Positions 32,599 through 43,933 of a DNA stretch of 64,000 nucleotides are shown one piece after another (positions within the stretch are counted from its first letter, which is position 1; the number at the start of each line of letters is the position of its first letter). This DNA comes from Nocardioides deserti (GTDB taxonomy: Bacteria > Actinomycetota > Actinomycetes > Propionibacteriales > Nocardioidaceae), in the NCBI RefSeq assembly GCF_014266025.1, contig NZ_JACMYC010000004.1, positions 62,001-126,000 on the forward strand. Reading direction: 5' to 3'. A model generated the notes under the pieces. That model saw only the letters and a program-made list of their open reading frames with translations, ran no database searches and had not been told where the DNA came from. Position numbers and translations under genes: made by a program.

Positions 32599-34101
32599 GT
32601 GGCCGGACCCGCCACCCCCGACCTGACCGTCATCGTGCTCGCGGCAGGTGGCGGCACGCGGATGCGATCCAAGACCCCCAAGGTGCTCCACCCCGTCTGC
32701 GGGCGCAGCATGGTCGGCCACGTGCTGCACGCGGTGCGGGCCACCGAGCCGCGCCGGGTCGTCGCGGTGGTCGGCCACCAGCGCGAGCTGGTCGCGCCGC
32801 ACGTGCAGCAGCTGGTCCCCGACGCGGTGCTCGCGGTGCAGGAGGACCAGCTCGGCACCGGCCACGCGGTGCGCGTCGCGGTCGAGGCGGCCGGCGGGCT
32901 CGAGCGCGGCACGGTCCTCGTGGCGTACGGCGACACCCCGCTGCTGGAGGGCGAGTCGCTGCGGGCGTTCGTGGCCGAGCACGAGGCGGCCGAGCGGGCG
33001 GTCAGCATCCTCAGCGGGATCGTGCCGACGCCGTTCGGCTACGGCCGCGTCGTCCGTGACGCCGACGGCGACGTGGTCGCGATCGTCGAGGAGAAGGACG
33101 CGACGCCCGAGCAGCGCGAGATCCGCGAGATCAACTCGGGGATCCTGGCGTTCGACGCGGCGTTCCTCGCCGAGGCGCTGCCGCGGATCGGCAACGACAA
33201 CGCCAAGGGCGAGTACTACCTGACGGACACCGTGCAGCTCGCCCGCGACGCCGGCCTGACCGTCGGCGCCCACCCGCTCGAGGACGTCCTGCAGACCGAG
33301 GGCGCCAACGACCGCGCCCAGCTGGCCGAGCTCGGCCGCGAGATGAACCGCCGCATCGTCACCCGCTGGATGCGCCAGGGTGTGACCGTGATGGACCCGG
33401 CGACGACGTGGATCGATGCCGACGTCGAGCTGGCCCAGGACGTCACGATCCTCCCCGGCACCCAGCTGCTCGGCGCGACCGTCGTCGGCGAGGACGCCGT
33501 GGTCGGCCCGGACACCACGCTGGAGGACTGCGAGGTCGGCGCGGGCGCCCGCGTCGTGCGCACCCACGGCCAGCTCGCGGTCGTCGGGCCCGAGGCCAGC
33601 GTCGGTCCGTTCGCCTACCTGCGCCCCGGCACCAAGCTGGGGGAGGGCGGCAAGATCGGCACCTTCGTGGAGACCAAGAACGCCGACCTCGCGGCGGGCG
33701 CCAAGGTCCCGCACCTGTCGTACGTCGGCGATGCCTCGATCGGCGAGGGCACCAACATCGGGGCCGGCACGATCTTCGCCAACTACGACGGGGTCGCCAA
33801 GCACCGCACGACCGTCGGCCGGCACGCCCGGACCGGCTCGAACAACACCTTCGTCGCGCCGGTCACCATCGGCGACGGCGCGGGCACCGGCGCGGGGACC
33901 GTCGTACGCCGTGACGTCCCGGCGGGTGCCCTGGCCGTCAGCGCCGGGCCCCAGCGCGACCTCGAGGGCTGGACGTTGCGCAAGCGGCCGGGGACCGCCC
34001 AGGCGGCCGCCGCAGAGGCGGCAGGAGATCCCGCTCACAAAACGCCTGCCGCGGGGATGGACGGAGTTGGGGACAGCTCCTCGGGAGGGGCAGAATCCTG
34101 A
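32599..34101 (+). CDS. glmU: Bifunctional UDP-GlcNAc pyrophosphorylase/GlcN-1-P acetyltransferase
   Basis: A 500-residue cytoplasmic enzyme making UDP-N-acetylglucosamine for peptidoglycan and glycans. The N-terminal uridyltransferase domain has VLAAGGGTRMRSKTPKVLHP, the nucleotide loop and conserved lysine. The C-terminal domain is a left-handed beta helix of hexapeptide repeats, with KTPEL-equivalent residues replaced by the actinobacterial FVETKNADLAAGAKVPHLSYVGD and NYDGVAKHRT for acetyl-CoA binding. The GTG start is preceded by GGAGG. glmU-prs order is conserved in actinobacteria. The C-terminal 45 residues are a low-complexity Ala/Ser tail. Confidence 0.97.
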   Translation: MAGPATPDLTVIVLAAGGGTRMRSKTPKVLHPVCGRSMVGHVLHAVRATEPRRVVAVVGHQRELVAPHVQQLVPDAVLAVQEDQLGTGHAVRVAVEAAGGLERGTVLVAYGDTPLLEGESLRAFVAEHEAAERAVSILSGIVPTPFGYGRVVRDADGDVVAIVEEKDATPEQREIREINSGILAFDAAFLAEALPRIGNDNAKGEYYLTDTVQLARDAGLTVGAHPLEDVLQTEGANDRAQLAELGREMNRRIVTRWMRQGVTVMDPATTWIDADVELAQDVTILPGTQLLGATVVGEDAVVGPDTTLEDCEVGAGARVVRTHGQLAVVGPEASVGPFAYLRPGTKLGEGGKIGTFVETKNADLAAGAKVPHLSYVGDASIGEGTNIGAGTIFANYDGVAKHRTTVGRHARTGSNNTFVAPVTIGDGAGTGAGTVVRRDVPAGALAVSAGPQRDLEGWTLRKRPGTAQAAAAEAAGDPAHKTPAAGMDGVGDSSSGGAES

Positions 34102-34135
34102 GGCACGCACCTCCGGCGACTCAGGGAGCTCCACC

Positions 34136-35116
34136 ATGACCGGAATGAAGAAGACCACCGAGAAGAACCTCATGGTCTTCAGTGGTCGGGCCCACCCCGA
34201 GCTGGCCGAGGAGGTGGCGGGGATCCTCGGCACCGACCTGGTGCCGACGTCGGCGTACGAGTTCGCGAACTCCGAGATCTACGTCCGCTACGAGGAGTCC
34301 GTCCGCGGCTGCGACGCCTTCGTGCTCCAGAGCCACACCGCTCCGATCAACGAGTGGATCATGGAGCACCTGATCATGGTCGACGCGCTCAAGCGCGCGA
34401 GCGCGAAGCGGATCACCGTGGTCATGCCGTTCTACGGCTACGCCCGCCAGGACAAGAAGCACCGCGGGCGCGAGCCGATCTCCGCGCGGCTGATGGCCGA
34501 CCTGTTCAAGACCGCCGGCGCCGACCGGCTGATCTCGGTCGACCTCCACGCCGACCAGATCCAGGGCTACTTCGACGGCCCCGTCGACCACCTCATGGCG
34601 CTGCCGATCCTGACCCAGCACGTCAAGGAGAAGTACGGCGACCAGGAGCTGTGCGTCGTCTCCCCGGACGCCGGCCGGATTAAGGTCGCGGAGCGGTGGT
34701 CGGCCAAGCTCGGCGGCGCGCCGCTGGCGTTCATCCACAAGACCCGCCGCACCGACCGCCCGAACGAGACCGTCGCCAACCGCGTCGTCGGCGAGGTCGC
34801 CGGCAAGATGTGCGTGCTGACCGACGACATGATCGACACCGGCGGCACGATCGTGAAGGCCGCCGAGGCGCTCATGAACGACGGAGCCGCGGGCGTGATC
34901 ATCGCCGCGACGCACGCGATCCTCTCCGACCCCGCGGTCGACCGGCTCAAGAACAGCCCGGCCGTCGAGGTCATCGTGACCAACACGCTGCCGATCGCCC
35001 CCGAGCGCGAGTTCGACAAGCTGACGATCCTCTCGATCGCCCCGCTGGTCGCCCGCGCCATCCGCGAGGTCTTCGAGGACGGCTCGGTGACCTCGATGTT
35101 CGACGGCCACGCCTGA
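34136..35116 (+). CDS. prs: Ribose-phosphate pyrophosphokinase
   Basis: Makes PRPP from ribose 5-phosphate and ATP, feeding nucleotide, His and Trp synthesis. 326 residues, full length. Motifs: NSEIYVRYEESVRG, the flexible-loop YGYARQDKKHRGREPIS, DLHADQIQGYF, and the PRPP-binding loop VLTDDMIDTGGTI. AGGGAG seven bases before ATG 34136 selects this start over ATG 34145. It follows glmU by 34 bp, and in M. tuberculosis the same pair (Rv1018c-Rv1017c) is adjacent. Confidence 0.97.
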   Translation: MTGMKKTTEKNLMVFSGRAHPELAEEVAGILGTDLVPTSAYEFANSEIYVRYEESVRGCDAFVLQSHTAPINEWIMEHLIMVDALKRASAKRITVVMPFYGYARQDKKHRGREPISARLMADLFKTAGADRLISVDLHADQIQGYFDGPVDHLMALPILTQHVKEKYGDQELCVVSPDAGRIKVAERWSAKLGGAPLAFIHKTRRTDRPNETVANRVVGEVAGKMCVLTDDMIDTGGTIVKAAEALMNDGAAGVIIAATHAILSDPAVDRLKNSPAVEVIVTNTLPIAPEREFDKLTILSIAPLVARAIREVFEDGSVTSMFDGHA

Positions 35117-35156
35117 GCCCACCCGCCCCGCCGGCGGCCACTTCGATCGCCGCCGA

Positions 35157-35186
35157 TTGGTCTCGCCGCGGTCGCTTCCCTAGACT
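35157..35186 (+). promoter_or_regulatory. Probable promoter of rplY
   Basis: TTGGTC (35157-35162) and TAGACT (35181-35186) are 18 bp apart, a good vegetative promoter. Transcription would begin near 35193 and leave a leader of about 144 bases before rplY, long for this window. Confidence 0.55.
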
Positions 35187-35336
35187 GCTGCGGTTGCCTC
35201 GGCGAGGGAGTGTCCGGCCGCACCGGCTGTGGACGGCTCCGTGATCGACAGGGCTGGTCGTGCCTCCGGGTGTGCCGCGCCGTCGAGCCGAGGCCCCGAG
35301 CCGCACGAACCAGACCCACGTACGAGGAGGGCCACG

Positions 35337-36026
35337 ATGGCCAGCGAGAAGATCACCGCCGAGAAGCGGACCGAGTTCGGCAAGGGTGCCGCCCGCCGCA
35401 TCCGCCGCGAGAACAAGGTGCCCGCCGTCATCTACGGCCACGGCAACGACCCGATCCACGTCACCCTGCCGGGCCACGCCACCATGCTCGCGCTCAAGCA
35501 CGGCGGCGCCAACGCGCTGCTCGAGCTCGACATCGAGGGCGACACCCAGCTCGCGCTGACCAAGCAGGTCCAGATCGACCCGATCAAGCGCCACCTCGAG
35601 CACGTCGACTTCGTCGCCGTCGTGCGCGGCGAGAAGGTCACCGTCGACATCCCCGTCCTCGTGACCGGCGAGGCCGCCAAGGAGACGCTCGTCGTCACCG
35701 AGAACGCCACCGTCTCCATCGAGGCCGAGGCCACCCACATCCCCGAGTCCATCGAGGTCTCGGTCGAGGGCCTCGAGGCCGGCACCCAGATCCTCGCCTC
35801 GCAGCTCGAGCTGCCCTCCGGCTCGACCCTGCTGGTCGACGGCGAGACCCTCGTCGTCAACATCACCGAGCAGGTCTCCGCCGAGGCGCTCGAGGCCGAG
35901 CTGGCCGACGCCGAGGCCGACGCCGGCATCGAGCGCGACGAGTCCGAGGAGACCGACGGCGACGCCTCGGCCGCCGGTGCCGAGGCCGACGCGGCCGGCG
36001 ACGCGCAGGCCGCCGACTCCGAGTAA
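35337..36026 (+). CDS. rplY: Ribosomal protein bL25 (CTC family)
   Basis: A 229-residue CTC-type L25 that binds 5S rRNA in the large ribosomal subunit. The N-terminal L25 domain (about 1-95) includes FGKGAARRIRRENKVPAVIYG and HVDFVAV. A TL5-type beta domain (about 100-190) follows, then a highly acidic C-terminal tail rich in Ala/Glu/Asp. AGGAGG six bases before the ATG is the strongest ribosome-binding site in this block. It precedes pth, the conserved actinobacterial order. Confidence 0.96.
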   Translation: MASEKITAEKRTEFGKGAARRIRRENKVPAVIYGHGNDPIHVTLPGHATMLALKHGGANALLELDIEGDTQLALTKQVQIDPIKRHLEHVDFVAVVRGEKVTVDIPVLVTGEAAKETLVVTENATVSIEAEATHIPESIEVSVEGLEAGTQILASQLELPSGSTLLVDGETLVVNITEQVSAEALEAELADAEADAGIERDESEETDGDASAAGAEADAAGDAQAADSE

Positions 36027-36092
36027 GACACCCCCGAGCAGGGCACGACGTACGACGTGCGCCTGTTCGGAACCAGGAAGGGCCGGGACCCC

Positions 36093-36692
36093 GTGACCGA
36101 CACCGCTACCCCCGTGTGGCTCGTCGTCGGTCTCGGGAATCCCGGCCCGACCTATGCCGGTCACCGGCACAACATCGGCTACCTCGTCGCCGACGAGCTG
36201 GCCTCGCGGATGGGCTCGTCCTTCCGCGCCCACAAGTCCGGCCGCGCCGACGTCGTGGAGGGGCGCTTCGGTGCCCCCGGCTCGGACCAGGCGCGGGTCG
36301 TCCTGGCCCGGCCACGGTCGTACATGAACGAGGTCGGCGGCCCGGTCAAGGCGCTCGCCACCTTCTACAAGGTGCCGCCCGAGCGGGTGGTCGCGATCCA
36401 CGACGAGCTCGACATCCCCTTCGACACGATGCGGGCCAAGCTCGGCGGCGGCGACAACGGGCACAACGGGCTGAAGTCGATGCGATCGTCCCTCGGCACC
36501 GGCGACTTCCACCGGCTCCGCGTCGGCATCGGCCGCCCCCCGGGCCGGCAGGAGGTCGCGGACTTCGTGCTGTCGAACTACTCCGCGGCCGAGCGCAAGG
36601 TGCTGCCCTTCCAGGTCGACACCGCCGCGGACGCCGTCGAGTGCCTGGTGCTCGAGGGGCTCGAGCGGACGCAGCAGAAGTTCAACTCGTGA
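36093..36692 (+). CDS. pth: Peptidyl-tRNA hydrolase
   Basis: Releases peptides from prematurely dropped peptidyl-tRNAs so that tRNAs are recycled. The 199-residue form starts [19 protein letters not shown]. Key residues are the catalytic histidine in [10 protein letters not shown], the asparagine in RSYMNEVGG and the aspartate in [12 protein letters not shown] 36093 is used because it gives the usual N-terminus. An in-frame GTG at 36057 would add 12 residues and cannot be excluded, since AGGAAGG sits rather far (about 13 bases) from 36093. The stop overlaps the next gene as GTGA. Confidence 0.95.
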   Translation: MTDTATPVWLVVGLGNPGPTYAGHRHNIGYLVADELASRMGSSFRAHKSGRADVVEGRFGAPGSDQARVVLARPRSYMNEVGGPVKALATFYKVPPERVVAIHDELDIPFDTMRAKLGGGDNGHNGLKSMRSSLGTGDFHRLRVGIGRPPGRQEVADFVLSNYSAAERKVLPFQVDTAADAVECLVLEGLERTQQKFNS

Positions 36693-37315
36693 CCGGCTCT
36701 CCGCCGGCGCCCGTGCGCGCCGTGCTGGTCGACGCCGACGGCGTGCTGCAGGTCAACCCGCCGGGCTGGCTGGAGACGCTGCAGGCGCTCGTGCCCGAGG
36801 GGTCGGGGAAGAAGTTCACCGACCACCTCTTCGAGGCCGAGCAGGCCGCGATGACCGGCCGCCGGTCCTTCCGCGACGTCGTCGCCGAGGTGCTCGACCA
36901 CTGGGGCGTCCCCGATCGCGCCGACGACCTGGTCGAGCACTACCACCACATCGAGGTCGTCACCGACACCGCCGAGGTCGTCCGGGACCTGCGCGAGGCG
37001 GGCGTCCCCGTCCACCTCGCGACCAACCAGCACGACCTGCGCACGGCGTACATGCGTGAGGAGCTGGGGTACGGCGACCTCCTCGACTCCACCTTCTCCT
37101 CCTGCGAGCTCGGCGTGACCAAGGACGACCCCGCGTTCTTCGGGCGCATCGTCGAGCAGCTCGACCTCGAGCCGGGCCAGGTGCTGCTCGTCGACGACAA
37201 GGACCGCTTCGTCGAGGCCGCCCAGGACGCCGGCCTCCGAGGTGTCGTCTGGACCGTCGACGACGGACCCGACGCCCTCCGCTCGCGCCTGCGCGAGCAC
37301 GGCCTCCCGCTCTGA
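36689..37315 (+). CDS. HAD-family hydrolase
   Basis: A 208-residue phosphatase-like protein of the haloacid dehalogenase superfamily. Motif I is LVDADGVLQ (nucleophile Asp and general acid Asp), motif II VHLATNQ, motif III lysine near VTKDDPAFF and motif [16 protein letters not shown] small helical cap lies between motifs I and II, so it is a subfamily I enzyme acting on small phosphorylated compounds. The substrate is not predictable. It is co-translated with pth. Confidence 0.9.
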   Translation: MTGSPPAPVRAVLVDADGVLQVNPPGWLETLQALVPEGSGKKFTDHLFEAEQAAMTGRRSFRDVVAEVLDHWGVPDRADDLVEHYHHIEVVTDTAEVVRDLREAGVPVHLATNQHDLRTAYMREELGYGDLLDSTFSSCELGVTKDDPAFFGRIVEQLDLEPGQVLLVDDKDRFVEAAQDAGLRGVVWTVDDGPDALRSRLREHGLPL

Positions 37316-37335
37316 CCGCCGCCGCTCGCCGCGGC

Positions 37336-37371
37336 TGGTCGAGGAAGGCGCGCAGCGCCTGTCTCGAGACG
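37336..37371. repeat. Imperfect hairpin repeat, TGGTCGAGG...TCTCGAGAC type
   Basis: GTCGAG-GAA-GGCGC-GCA-GCGCC-TGT-CTCGAGAC forms an interrupted stem in the gap after the HAD gene. A dispersed repeat of this general form is, as far as I recall, common in Nocardioides and related genomes. Only one copy was seen here. Confidence 0.55.
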
Positions 37372-37439
37372 CGGTGATCTTGCGCGGCGCCTCACGCCAC
37401 TCGTCGGCGCCACCTGGTCCTCCCGGTGCGGCCGGGTCC

Positions 37440-37445
37440 TAGGCT
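37440..37445 (+). promoter_or_regulatory. Probable -10 element of cysQ
   Basis: TAGGCT lies seven bases before the GTG at 37453. Confidence 0.6.
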
Positions 37446-37452
37446 GACGCCC

Positions 37453-38232
37453 GTGACCTTCGACGCCGGTGCCCCGCCCGAGTCCGCTGCCCACGACGAC
37501 CACGTCCTGGCGACGTGGCTGGCCACGGTGGCCGGTGAGCGGCTGCTGGAGGTCCGCGGGGAGGGCCTCGAGGGCAAGGAGCTCAAGGACGCGGGCGACC
37601 GGGCCGCGCACGAGCTGCTGATGCAGCTCATCGCCGAGCACCGGCCCGACGACGCGGTGCTCTCGGAGGAGGGCAAGGACGACAAGGCCCGCCTGCAGAA
37701 GGACCGGGTCTGGATCGTCGACCCGCTCGACGGGACGCGCGAGTTCTCCGAGGTGCCGCGCGACGACTGGGCCGTCCACGTCGCGCTGTGGCAGGACGGC
37801 GACCTGGTGGCCGGCGCGGTCGCGCAGCCGGCGCTGGGGGAGACGTTCAACACCGGCCAGCCGCCGGTCGTGCCGGCGCGCACGAGCGAGCGGCCGCGGA
37901 TCGCGGTCTCGCGCAGCCGTCCGCCGGAGTTCGTCCACGCGCTGGCGCAGGAGATCGACGCCGAGCTGGTGCCGATGGGCTCCGCGGGCGTGAAGGTCAT
38001 CAGCGTCGCCCGCGACGTCACCGACGCCTACGTGCACGCCGGCGGCCAGTACGAGTGGGACTCCGCGGCCCCCGTCGCCGTCGCCCGCGCGGCCGGCCTG
38101 TTCACCAGCCGCGTCGACGGCACGCCGCTGGAGTACAACCAGGAGGACGTCTACCTCCCCGACCTCATCGTGTGCCGGCCCGAGCTGGCCGAGCAGATCG
38201 TGGAGTTCGTCAAGCGGTACGGCGTCGCCTGA
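37453..38232 (+). CDS. cysQ: 3'(2'),5'-bisphosphate nucleotidase CysQ
   Basis: A 259-residue Mg-dependent phosphatase of the inositol monophosphatase fold. The metal-site motifs are SEEGKDD, WIVDPLDGTREFSE and QYEWDSAAP. 'DPLDGTREF' is typical of CysQ rather than of SuhB-type inositol phosphatases. It hydrolyses 3'-phosphoadenosine 5'-phosphate left by sulfotransferases and sulfate reduction, which links it to the sulfotransferase at 10.8 kb. A leaderless -10 fixes the GTG start. Inositol-1-phosphatase activity may also be present, as reported for some mycobacterial homologues. Confidence 0.88.
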   Translation: MTFDAGAPPESAAHDDHVLATWLATVAGERLLEVRGEGLEGKELKDAGDRAAHELLMQLIAEHRPDDAVLSEEGKDDKARLQKDRVWIVDPLDGTREFSEVPRDDWAVHVALWQDGDLVAGAVAQPALGETFNTGQPPVVPARTSERPRIAVSRSRPPEFVHALAQEIDAELVPMGSAGVKVISVARDVTDAYVHAGGQYEWDSAAPVAVARAAGLFTSRVDGTPLEYNQEDVYLPDLIVCRPELAEQIVEFVKRYGVA

Positions 38233-38244
38233 CCGGTCCGGGCG

Positions 38245-38250
38245 CACACT
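38245..38250 (+). promoter_or_regulatory. Possible -10 element of the 38257 gene
   Basis: CACACT lies six bases before the GTG. Confidence 0.35.
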
Positions 38251-38256
38251 GGCCGG

Positions 38257-38769
38257 GTGGAGCAGGCCGAGGTCCTCGAGCAGCCCGGCGGGGCGCCGGT
38301 GCGGCGGCGTACGCGCCTGCTCCTGGCGGCGGCCGCGGTGCTCCTGCTGCTCGGCTGGGCCGGTGACCGCGAGCTGCGGGAGCGCGAGGAGCGGGCGGTC
38401 GAGGGCTGCGGGGAGGCGGCGGCCGCCGCGACCGCACGCACGGACGCCTCGATGGCGATGATCCGCGCCTACGTCCAGCCCGCGCTGCTCTCGGTGCCGG
38501 CGGGCAGCAGCCAGGACGGGTTCTTCGCGCTGGTCGCCGAGGAGGCCGCCGAGGCGGAGCCGAGGGTGCGCGCGGCCCTGGACACGTGCCGCGAGGTCGA
38601 CGTGCTGCCCGTGCACCGCGGCCTGCGCGAGCGATCCGACGCGTACGCCGCCCACCTGGCCGCCCGTGCCGACTGGCTCGCGGAGATCGCTGCGGACGGC
38701 CGCGCCTACTACCGCGACCGCCCCGAGCTCGCCCGCCTGCGGACCGCCGCGTTCGGGGACCGGTCGTAG
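38257..38769 (+). CDS. Hypothetical membrane-anchored protein
   Basis: A 170-residue protein with an Arg-rich N-terminus and one hydrophobic helix (about residues 25-41, LLLAAAAVLLLLGWAG), followed by a helical, charged extracytoplasmic domain with two cysteines (in EGCGEA and DTCREV) that may bridge. No family is recognised. It lies between cysQ and mfd. Its stop codon overlaps the likely -10 element of mfd. Confidence 0.7.
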   Translation: MEQAEVLEQPGGAPVRRRTRLLLAAAAVLLLLGWAGDRELREREERAVEGCGEAAAAATARTDASMAMIRAYVQPALLSVPAGSSQDGFFALVAEEAAEAEPRVRAALDTCREVDVLPVHRGLRERSDAYAAHLAARADWLAEIAADGRAYYRDRPELARLRTAAFGDRS

Positions 38770-38772
38770 GAT
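38767..38772 (+). promoter_or_regulatory. Probable -10 element of mfd
   Basis: TAGGAT, about 100 bases before the mfd start. Confidence 0.4.
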
Positions 38773-38871
38773 CGGGTACCGCCCCCGTGCCGCCCCGGCC
38801 CGGGGCGTTCGTGCTGCACGGCCCTGGCGGGCCGACAGGCAGCCACCCGAGAACCACCCCACAGGAGCACC

Positions 38872-42444
<3,573 letters not shown>

Positions 42445-42484
42445 CCCCACGACCGGGCCCCCGGTCCACCTCGCAGGAGACGCC

Positions 42485-43177
42485 GTGAAGCGAACCCGTC
42501 CCCTCCTCGGCCTCGCCGCCGCCACCCTGCTCGCCTCGGGCGCGCTCACCGGGTGCGGCGTCGCGGGCACCGGCTTCTCGCCGGGCGTCGCCGCCGAGGT
42601 CGGGGACACCTCGATCACGACCGACCGCGTGGACGAGGTCGCGGCGTCGTACTGCGACGCCCTGCGCCCGCAGCTCGAGGGCCAGGTCGTGCCGCAGCGC
42701 TACCTCAACGGCAGCGTCGCCGGCCAGCTCGCGCTCGCGGCCGCTGCGGAGCAGCTCGCCGCGGAGCACGGCGTCGAGCCGGGGGAGCAGCACGCCGCGC
42801 AGGTCACCCAGCTCCGTCGCGCCGTCGCCGAGCTGCCCGAGGACCAGCAGGACGCCGTCCTCGAGGTCGAGTCGGCCGGCAGCCTGGTCAGCGACCTGGT
42901 GATCGGCGTCGGCCGGGCGCTGGCCGCGGACGAGGGGCTCGCGGACCCGACCGACGAGCAGGTCGCCGAGCTCGGCAACCAGGCGCTGGTCGACTGGATC
43001 GGTGAGCACGACGTCGACGTCAACCCCCGCTACGGCGTCGACCTGAGCGACGGCCAGCCGGTCCGCACCGACAGCGAGACCTCGGTCGCGGTCAGCGACC
43101 TCGCCGCCGCGGCGACGGCCGAGTCGCCCGACCAGGAGTACGCCGCCACGCTGCCCGAGTCGCAGCGCTGCGGCTGA
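42485..43177 (+). CDS. SurA-N-like lipoprotein
   Basis: A 230-residue lipoprotein with signal peptide MKRTRPLLGLAAATLLASG and lipobox LTGC (lipidated cysteine at about residue 24). The mature start AAEVGDTSITTDRVDEVAASYC resembles the N-terminal chaperone helix region of SurA/PrsA-type foldases. The length is too short for a peptidyl-prolyl isomerase domain, so it is a chaperone-like or degenerate family member. It lies between mfd and mazG with short spacers and has a GGAGA ribosome-binding site. Confidence 0.8.
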   Translation: MKRTRPLLGLAAATLLASGALTGCGVAGTGFSPGVAAEVGDTSITTDRVDEVAASYCDALRPQLEGQVVPQRYLNGSVAGQLALAAAAEQLAAEHGVEPGEQHAAQVTQLRRAVAELPEDQQDAVLEVESAGSLVSDLVIGVGRALAADEGLADPTDEQVAELGNQALVDWIGEHDVDVNPRYGVDLSDGQPVRTDSETSVAVSDLAAAATAESPDQEYAATLPESQRCG

Positions 43178-43187
43178 CCCGCCGCCC

Positions 43188-43922
43188 GTGACTGTGCGCG
43201 CCGAGCCCGCGGAGCCGGCCGGCCCGGCCGAGCCGCTCCTGGAGTTCCTGGCCGTCATGCGGCGGCTGCGCGCCGAGTGCGGCTGGAAGCGGGCCCAGAC
43301 CCACCGCTCGCTCGCGCGGTACCTCCTCGAGGAGACCCACGAGACGCTCGAGGCGATCGACGTCGGCGAGGAGACCGGCGACTGGTCGCACCTGCGCGAG
43401 GAGCTGGGCGACCTGCTGCTCCAGGTCTACTTCCACGCCGTCGTCGCCGAGGAGCGCGGAGCCTTCACGATCGACGACGTCGCCGCCGACGTGACCGCCA
43501 AGATGCACCGCCGCAACCCGCACGTCTTCGGGTCGACGGCCGACGCCGCGGGCGTCGACGCCGACGACCCGGCCGCGGTCAACGACGCCTGGGAGGCGGC
43601 GAAGGCGACCGAGAAGCAGCGGATCTCGGTCACCGAGGGGCTGCCGCCGGGGCTGCCCGCGCTGCTGCTGGCCGACAAGGTGCTCGACCGGCTCGAGCGG
43701 GCCGGCACGCCGGCGGCGTACGAGCACGCGGCGGGCGACGACGGAGCGGGCGGCGACGGAGCAGGCGACGACGGGGCGGGCGACGACGGGGCGGGCGACG
43801 ACGGGGCGGGCGCCCACCTCGGCGACCGGCTGCTCGCGCTCGTCGCCGAGGCGCGGTCGACCGGCACCGACCCCGAGCAGGCGCTGCGGGACGCGGTGCG
43901 GCGGGTCGTCGGGCGCTCCTAG
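43188..43922 (+). CDS. mazG: Nucleoside triphosphate pyrophosphohydrolase MazG
   Basis: A 244-residue house-cleaning enzyme that hydrolyses (d)NTPs, including damaged ones, to monophosphates. The metal-binding signature is EETHETLEAI followed by WSHLREELGDLLLQVYFH (E-x2-E and E-x3-D pattern). The second half contains RRNPHVFG and the W/K-containing segment NDAWEAAKATEKQR. A Gly/Asp/Ala low-complexity insert encoded by five 15-bp repeats lies near residues 183-207, where family members have a short linker. It lies 10 bp after the lipoprotein gene and converges on the amidase gene. Confidence 0.95.
   Translation: MTVRAEPAEPAGPAEPLLEFLAVMRRLRAECGWKRAQTHRSLARYLLEETHETLEAIDVGEETGDWSHLREELGDLLLQVYFHAVVAEERGAFTIDDVAADVTAKMHRRNPHVFGSTADAAGVDADDPAAVNDAWEAAKATEKQRISVTEGLPPGLPALLLADKVLDRLERAGTPAAYEHAAGDDGAGGDGAGDDGAGDDGAGDDGAGAHLGDRLLALVAEARSTGTDPEQALRDAVRRVVGRS
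43734..43808 (+). repeat. Five tandem 15-bp repeats inside mazG
   Basis: Units of GGCGACGACGGGGCG (43734-43748, then every 15 bp to 43808). Units 3-5 are identical and units 1-2 slightly diverged. They encode repeated GDDGA and keep the frame. Confidence 0.9.
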
Positions 43923-43933
43923 GCCGGTCGGTC

